Shown in pieces: positions 44,985-48,870 of a DNA stretch of 48,870 nt. The position numbers were made by a program, and so were the translations under genes. Within the stretch, counting starts at the first letter, position 1, and the number at the start of each line of letters is the position of its first letter. The notes under the pieces were generated by a model, which was given only the letters and a program-made list of their open reading frames with translations, was not told the origin of the DNA and made no database searches. The stretch covers positions 1 through 48,870 of the forward strand of contig JAFQBT010000019.1 in the NCBI GenBank assembly GCA_017399625.1. Reading direction: 5' to 3'. This stretch comes from Oscillospiraceae bacterium (GTDB lineage: Bacteria > Bacillota > Clostridia > Oscillospirales > Ruminococcaceae).

Positions 44985-45431
44985 TTATTTTCTCTCCTTG
45001 AGGTTGCGGCAGGTTATAACGCCTTCGGTTGCGCGAAGAGCTTCGCGCAGGGTGTGTCCGTCGCATTTAAGATTTCCGGTGGTGAATGAAATGGTGCAGG
45101 GTGCGGCACCGTCGATGGGAATATTGAGGTTAAGAGTAAGAATATTTGCGCCGTAATTCGAAAGCACGGAGAGAACGTTTGAAAGAATGCCGGGTTTATC
45201 AATAAGTGTCATATAATAGTTGACGATTTTGTCGCGGCTTTCGTCGCTGTAAACGGAAACGCCGTCCTTATATTTATAAAAGGCGCTTCGGCTTATTCCG
45301 GCCATTCTTGCCGCTTCGGAGGAGTTTTTTGCCTTTCCCTGTGAAAGGAGTTTTTTTGCCTCGATAACTTTTAAAAGTACTTCGGGGATGAGATCGGAAT
45401 CAACCACAATTTTTTCGGGATGTTCGTTCAT
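44985..45431 (-). CDS. ACT-domain protein with helix-turn-helix, UPF0735 type
   Basis: A 148-residue protein. The N-terminal half has a helix-turn-helix-like segment (KAKNSSEAARMAGISRSAFYKYKDG). The C-terminal half is an ACT domain (YMTLIDKPGILSNVLSVLSNYGANI). This matches the family next to hom in many Clostridia. It is presumably an amino-acid-sensing regulator of the operon. It is the first gene of the operon and lies 4 bases before hom. Confidence 0.9.
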   Translation of the reverse strand: MNEHPEKIVVDSDLIPEVLLKVIEAKKLLSQGKAKNSSEAARMAGISRSAFYKYKDGVSVYSDESRDKIVNYYMTLIDKPGILSNVLSVLSNYGANILTLNLNIPIDGAAPCTISFTTGNLKCDGHTLREALRATEGVITCRNLKERK

Positions 45432-45474
45432 AAAAGTCCGCTCCTTAAAAACGATTGTATTTCGTACGAGTACA

Positions 45475-45503
45475 AATATAACACCCCGGATTCAAAAATG
45501 CAA
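45475..45503 (-). promoter_or_regulatory. Promoter of the ACT-hom-thrB-lysC operon
   Basis: Minus-strand TTGCAT, 17 bases, TATATT. The -35 and spacer lie inside the hairpin at 45482, and an imperfect repeat TTTGTAC/GTACGAAA follows at the likely start site. Confidence 0.5.
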
Positions 45504-45535
45504 TAGCAAAATTGAATTCGGGGTGATTTTTTTTT
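45482..45535 (+). terminator. 14-bp hairpin followed by T9 on the plus strand
   Basis: CACCCCGGATTCAA pairs with TTGAATTCGGGGTG around a 16-base loop, and nine T follow on the plus strand. Both flanking genes are on the minus strand, so the strong T run is on the unexpected side. On the minus strand the stem is followed only by TTATATTTG and may be a weak terminator for the radical SAM gene. Confidence 0.55.
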
Positions 45536-45542
45536 AAAATAT

Positions 45543-46442
45543 TCAGACTCCTTCAAGGTCAAAAGGCGGAATAAAACTTTCGCCGACTGCGCCGCCTTCC
45601 TGAACAAATGCGTTTTCAAAACCCAGTTCCGCGGCAAAATCGATTACATCGTCGTATTCTTCATCGGAAACGCTCCGGAAAAGTTCCGGAAATCTTTTGT
45701 CGGTGCAAAGGGGAGTATATTGGTTCATAATGCTGACCCAGATGCGGTTCCCGAAGTTTTCCCAGAGCCAGCGGAGGATTTTTTTGCTGTCGTCCGTATG
45801 TCCCGGAAGAACAAGATGGCGGACGATAACGCCTTTCTGCATGATTCCGTTTTCGTCAAAAACCGCTTCGCCGGTCTGCTCAACCATCTTTCTGAGAGAG
45901 GCGGAGGCAATTTCAAAATAATTCTTCGCGTCGGAAAAATTCTTCGCAAGGGAATCGTCGAAATATTTCATATCCGTAAGCCAGATATCGGAATAATTTT
46001 TTACCGCCGCAATGCTTTCCGGAATTTCCCAGCCGCCGGTGTTCCATACTATCGGAAGGGAAAGACCGTTTTTTCTTGAAATATCAAGGGCGGCGGTAAT
46101 CTGCGGAGCAAAATGCATGGGTGTCACAAGGTTTATGTTGTTTGCGCCCTTTGCCTGGAGCTCAAGAAAAATTTCCGCAAGGCGTTCGATGCTGATGATT
46201 TTTCCGGCTTCGCCCCGGCTTATTTCCCTGTTCTGGCAAAAAATGCACCGCATTGTGCATCCGGAAAAGAAAACCGTTCCGGAACCGCTTTCGCCGGAAA
46301 TGCAGGGTTCCTCCCAGAAATGAAGTGCGGCTCTTGCAACTTTCAAATCCCTTCCTCCGCCGCAGAAACCGGTTTTTCCGGAAAGACGGTCAGCACCGCA
46401 TTTTCGGGGACAGAGGTTGCATTTTTCGGAAAGTTCAATCAT
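45543..46442 (-). CDS. Radical SAM protein, PflX/COG1313 type
   Basis: A 299-residue protein. Start at ATG 46442 after AAAGGCGG. An N-terminal four-Cys motif (CNLCPRKCG...CGGG) is followed by the radical SAM cluster CTMRCIFCQN (Cx3Cx2C). INLVTPMHFAPQI, VWNTGGWE and DIWLTDMKYFD give the barrel strands of pyruvate-formate-lyase-activating-enzyme-like proteins. Family members of the PflX type have no proven target. It stands between the aspartate operon and the divergent ATP synthase operon. Confidence 0.9.
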   Translation of the reverse strand: MIELSEKCNLCPRKCGADRLSGKTGFCGGGRDLKVARAALHFWEEPCISGESGSGTVFFSGCTMRCIFCQNREISRGEAGKIISIERLAEIFLELQAKGANNINLVTPMHFAPQITAALDISRKNGLSLPIVWNTGGWEIPESIAAVKNYSDIWLTDMKYFDDSLAKNFSDAKNYFEIASASLRKMVEQTGEAVFDENGIMQKGVIVRHLVLPGHTDDSKKILRWLWENFGNRIWVSIMNQYTPLCTDKRFPELFRSVSDEEYDDVIDFAAELGFENAFVQEGGAVGESFIPPFDLEGV

Positions 46443-46605
46443 TTTTCCGCCGCCTTTCTCATTTACTACCGAATAAACTATACCACAGCAAAACCGCCGA
46501 ATCAAGAAAATTAACAATTCTTGTCTTTACAAGAACGGTGTTTTGTTTTATTATAGTTATATTATAAAAGATGGAAATTTTCGTTAATTTTATAACAAAT
46601 TTTTG

Positions 46606-46634
46606 TTTACAACCGCCGGAAAGTATGATATTAT
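46606..46634 (+). promoter_or_regulatory. Promoter of the ATP synthase operon
   Basis: TTTACA, 17 bases, TATTAT, about 58 bases before the first gene. Confidence 0.6.
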
Positions 46635-46691
46635 TATTTATAATGGTATATTTTCCGAAAGAAACGCAGAGGAGAAGGAGAAACGGATTTT

Positions 46692-47036
46692 ATGGATAAA
46701 ATGTGGATAGTTCTTCTTTTCCTCTGCGTTTTTTTAATCGGAAACGCGGTTGTTAAAAAAATCGTGATTCGTTTTCTTAATTCCGCGGATAACCAAAGCG
46801 CAATTTCCGCAATTGCCGCCGAAAAAGATGACCCGAAAGTTTTCTGGGAAAAGGAAGGCTTCCGCAGGGAACCGGAAAATGCAGAATTTGTTCTTCCGGA
46901 AGAGGATTTTTTTGAAAACGAAAAAACCGAGATTTCCGAAAATTTCGAGGACGAATTTTCCGGTCTTTCCGATTCGGAAGCAAGGGAGATTCTTCTTGAA
47001 ACCGGACTTTTTGAAAAGGAAGGTGAGCGGGATTGA
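46692..47036 (+). CDS. Single-pass membrane protein with acidic tail, first gene of the atp operon
   Basis: A 114-residue protein. One TM helix lies at residues about 4-20, followed by basic residues and then a strongly acidic region rich in Glu, Asp and Phe (residues about 45-110). The start has AGGAGAAGGAG and its stop overlaps the atpZ-like start by 4 bases. I know no family for it. Its position as the promoter-proximal gene suggests a role in assembly or regulation of the ATP synthase. Confidence 0.75.
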   Translation: MDKMWIVLLFLCVFLIGNAVVKKIVIRFLNSADNQSAISAIAAEKDDPKVFWEKEGFRREPENAEFVLPEEDFFENEKTEISENFEDEFSGLSDSEAREILLETGLFEKEGERD

Positions 47037-47296
47037 ACCCGAAGGAACAGCGCGATATCATAAAGGCATCCTCGATGGTGCTCCAGGTTTCCCTTTCCGC
47101 AATCTGCCCCATCCTTCTGCTTTTGTCCGTGGGAATGTGGCTTGACGGAAAATACGGAAACGGCGGATACTGGTTCACCGCCGCCGGAATAATCTGCGGA
47201 ATCTATTCCGGATATAAAGGGAGCTATCAGCTCATAAAGGACGTCTGGATAAAGGAAGAAAAAAAGAATGAAATTCCTGAATCAAATGATAAATGA
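47033..47296 (+). CDS. AtpZ/AtpI-like small membrane protein
   Basis: An 87-residue protein with a TTG start at 47033 after AAGGTGA. Two hydrophobic helices lie at about 16-34 and 43-60 around the motif LLLLSVGMWLDGKYGNGGY, characteristic of the AtpZ/AtpI family. Such proteins help assembly of the c-ring or carry Mg2+/Ca2+ in some species. The gene overlaps the next frame by 29 bases. Confidence 0.82.
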   Translation: MNPKEQRDIIKASSMVLQVSLSAICPILLLLSVGMWLDGKYGNGGYWFTAAGIICGIYSGYKGSYQLIKDVWIKEEKKNEIPESNDK

Positions 47297-47693
47297 ACAA
47301 TGCGAAGATGAGGAAAGCATTGTTACCGCAAGGAATGCAAGAATCGCGGCGGTTATTCTATGTGTTCTTTTTATCCTCATCGGTCTTGCCTTCGGCGATT
47401 TTTTTAAAACCGCAAAGGGAGTTTTTCTCGGCGGCGCGGTGGCGCAGCTTCTTTTCCGTCAGCACGAGCTGACCATCGGAAAAAGCATAAAAAGCGCGAA
47501 CCCGCAGGGCATGACTGTTTCAAATTATATGGTGCGCCTTATCATCAGAGGGATTACGGTATTCGTTGCAATACAAAACCCGGATGTTGGCATAATAGGA
47601 TGTATTCTCGGCTTGCTGAGCGTTCCTTACGGAATTTATGCTCTTGCGTTTGCCGATTGGATAATCCACAGAAAAACCGGAAAGGAGGTATAG
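47268..47693 (+). CDS. ATP synthase subunit I-like membrane protein
   Basis: A 141-residue protein with four membrane segments from residue about 27. GVFLGGAVAQLLFRQHELTIG and MVRLIIRGITVFVAIQNPD fit ATP synthase I (AtpI-like) proteins, and the gene sits directly before atpB. Start 47268 is supported by GGAAGAAA; an ATG at 47286 is a possible alternative. It probably assists c-ring assembly. Confidence 0.75.
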   Translation: MKFLNQMINEQCEDEESIVTARNARIAAVILCVLFILIGLAFGDFFKTAKGVFLGGAVAQLLFRQHELTIGKSIKSANPQGMTVSNYMVRLIIRGITVFVAIQNPDVGIIGCILGLLSVPYGIYALAFADWIIHRKTGKEV

Positions 47694-47694
47694 G

Positions 47695-48513
47695 ATGAAT
47701 GTATCAATTCCAGAAATAACGAGCGGCTTTTCGGTATTCGGATTTGAAATCACGAACACGATGGTGTGGACATGGCTTATACTCGCTGTTCTTTCCGCTG
47801 TGTTCATCTGGCTCGGAAGCGGACTTAAAGTCAGACCGGAAAGCAAAAAACAGATAGTTGCGGAAACTATCTACGGTCTTGTCGGAAACCTTGTTGAATC
47901 AAACATCGGACCGAACACAAAGGCTTTTATCCCTTATTTTACCGCGCTTTTCGCTTTTATTCTGACTTCAAACCTGAGCGGTGTCTGGGGACTTGGTGTT
48001 ATAAGACCGCCGACGGCTGATATTGCAACTCCGTTTGCCCTTGCGCTTATGACCTGCGTTATCTCGCAGTATTATCATATCAAGATGAACGGAGTAAAAG
48101 AATATTTCAAAAGCTTCCTCGGTCCGGTAAAATTCATGATTCCGATCATGCTTCCGATGAACATCATCAGCGAGATTGCAAACCCGGTTTCCCTCACTCT
48201 CCGTATGTTCGGAAACCTTTTGGGCGGACTCATCATCGGTACCCTTATCTATTCGATGCTCATCGGCTCCAACGTGATGCCCATCTGGATCGCGCTCGGT
48301 TCAATAATTCTCTGCGCGGTGCTCCTCACCAAACAGTATAAGAAAATCAAAAATCTCGGAAAAGGCAAAAAACGCCTTGCAATGGGTCTTGGAATCCTTT
48401 GCTGCCTTCCGCTTTTCGCAATGATATTCGTTCACGGATATTTCGATATCTTCAGCGGATGCCTTCAGACTTACATTTTCTGTCTGCTTTCGATGATTTT
48501 TATTTCACCGTGA
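47695..48513 (+). CDS. atpB: F1Fo ATP synthase subunit a
   Basis: A 272-residue membrane protein. The start follows AAAGGAGG at the right distance. The half-channel helix has the essential Arg170 in SLTLRMFGNLLGG. The C-terminal helix begins VHGYFDIFSGCLQTYIF, the other conserved subunit a motif. An insert of about 25 basic residues (KQYKKIKNLGKGKKR) precedes the last helices. Proton or sodium coupling cannot be fixed from this subunit alone. The c-subunit gene follows after the 290-base repeat cluster. Confidence 0.95.
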   Translation: MNVSIPEITSGFSVFGFEITNTMVWTWLILAVLSAVFIWLGSGLKVRPESKKQIVAETIYGLVGNLVESNIGPNTKAFIPYFTALFAFILTSNLSGVWGLGVIRPPTADIATPFALALMTCVISQYYHIKMNGVKEYFKSFLGPVKFMIPIMLPMNIISEIANPVSLTLRMFGNLLGGLIIGTLIYSMLIGSNVMPIWIALGSIILCAVLLTKQYKKIKNLGKGKKRLAMGLGILCCLPLFAMIFVHGYFDIFSGCLQTYIFCLLSMIFISP

Positions 48514-48802
48514 TTTTTAATTGCCTTCCCCTTGAGGGGAAGGTGCCGCATGACCGTATGGTCGCGGCGGATGAGGTGTTTATTTTAATTGACGCCGCTT
48601 CTTTGCAATGCGGCAACACCTCATCAGTCACCTTCGGTGACAGCTTCTCCGGCAGTAATTGTCATCCGCTCGCTTCGCTTGCGGGACAATCTTGCGTGGG
48701 TGTTGTTAACCAAATCAAAGATTTGGACAACACCGCATCAAGGAGAAGCCTTTTTTCAAAACTTGTGTTAAATTAAATTTCAATAAAAAAAGGAGAAAAC
48801 AC
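48514..48802. repeat. Inverted and nested family A repeats between atpB and atpE
   Basis: 289 non-coding bases. A forward copy (48522-48580) has CCTTCCCC TTGA GGGGAAGG, then a GACC GTAT GGTC stem and CGGATGAGGTGTT. A reversed copy starts at 48614 (AACACCTCATC, GTCACC TTCG GGTGAC). The closing stem GCTTCTCC/GGAGAAGC of that copy is interrupted by about 90 bases (48650-48740). These hold two further hairpins, ATTGTC-CCGC/GCGG-GACAAT and GTGTTGT-CCAAATC/GATTTGG-ACAACAC. A T run after 48750 makes the end look like a terminator. Confidence 0.8.
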
Positions 48803-48870
48803 ATGGAAGGACTTAACATCACTGGACAGGATCTTATTTACGCAGCAAGCGCAATCGGCGCAGGCCTTGC
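48803..48870 (+). CDS. atpE: F1Fo ATP synthase subunit c, 3' truncated by the window
   Basis: Only 22 codons are visible. ATG 48803 follows AAGGAG. The N-terminus reads MEGLNITGQDLIYAASAIGAG, whose AIGAG helix start is typical of c-subunits. The rest lies beyond the window. Confidence 0.88.
   Translation, partial: MEGLNITGQDLIYAASAIGAGL

Overview
This 48.9 kb window looks like chromosomal DNA from an anaerobic Clostridia member of the Bacillota, most likely an uncultured gut Oscillospiraceae-like lineage. The signs are AGGAGG-type ribosome binding sites, frequent TTG starts, strong hairpin plus T-run terminators, ferredoxin-rich oxidoreductases, microcompartment genes and dispersed hairpin repeats. 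I identify the organism from gene content and style only.

Layout. 1-1.3 kb: the 3' end of a bacterial microcompartment locus (two tandem EutS/PduU-type shell proteins and an EutP/PduV GTPase). 1.5-2.6 kb: a two-gene chromate-type transporter. 2.8-4.8 kb: gamma-glutamyltransferase and a deformylase-like protein. 5-9.9 kb: Fe-S aldo/keto reductase, YuiD-like membrane protein, XRE regulator, two DegV proteins, hemolysin III-type protein. 10-19 kb: an SDR with a divergent TetR regulator, cyclophilin, XRE regulator, zinc-ribbon proteins, YtcJ-like amidohydrolase, tRNA-Val(CAC), a small MITE-like element and an AT-rich islet, a lipoprotein and a second SDR. 19-25.4 kb: LysR regulator divergent from azlCD, an ECF S component, an anion transporter, and a TAXI binding protein coupled to a patatin. 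25.7-28.6 kb: P-loop kinase and GNAT pair, MerR-TipAS regulator, small lipoproteins. 28.7-31.7 kb: YgfK-like iron-sulfur flavoprotein. 32-33.2 kb: PadR regulator and RlmB-like methyltransferase. 33.3-37.9 kb: a degenerate P-type ATPase-like protein followed by a PASTA pseudokinase. 38-41.4 kb: PlsC-type acyltransferase, M18 aminopeptidase, two GNATs. 41.7-45.4 kb: an aspartate-pathway operon (ACT regulator, hom, thrB, aspartokinase). 45.5-46.4 kb: radical SAM protein. 46.6 kb to the end: the start of the F1Fo ATP synthase operon, with a repeat cluster between atpB and atpE.

The most interesting content is the neighbouring pair of catalytically degenerate proteins at 33.3-37.9 kb. One is a P-type-ATPase-like membrane protein without the DKTGT phosphorylation motif. 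The other is a zinc-ribbon/kinase/TM/PASTA protein that has lost the ATP-binding Lys, the HRD Asp, the catalytic-loop Asn and the DFG Asp. Other items are an element of UUCG-type hairpins beside tRNA-Val, a dispersed two-hairpin repeat family (including a nested copy inside the ATP synthase operon), a broken toxin/immunity-like islet, and an apparent excess of the 7-mer TGAGCAC.

All functional calls are from reading the translated sequences; no database search was run.
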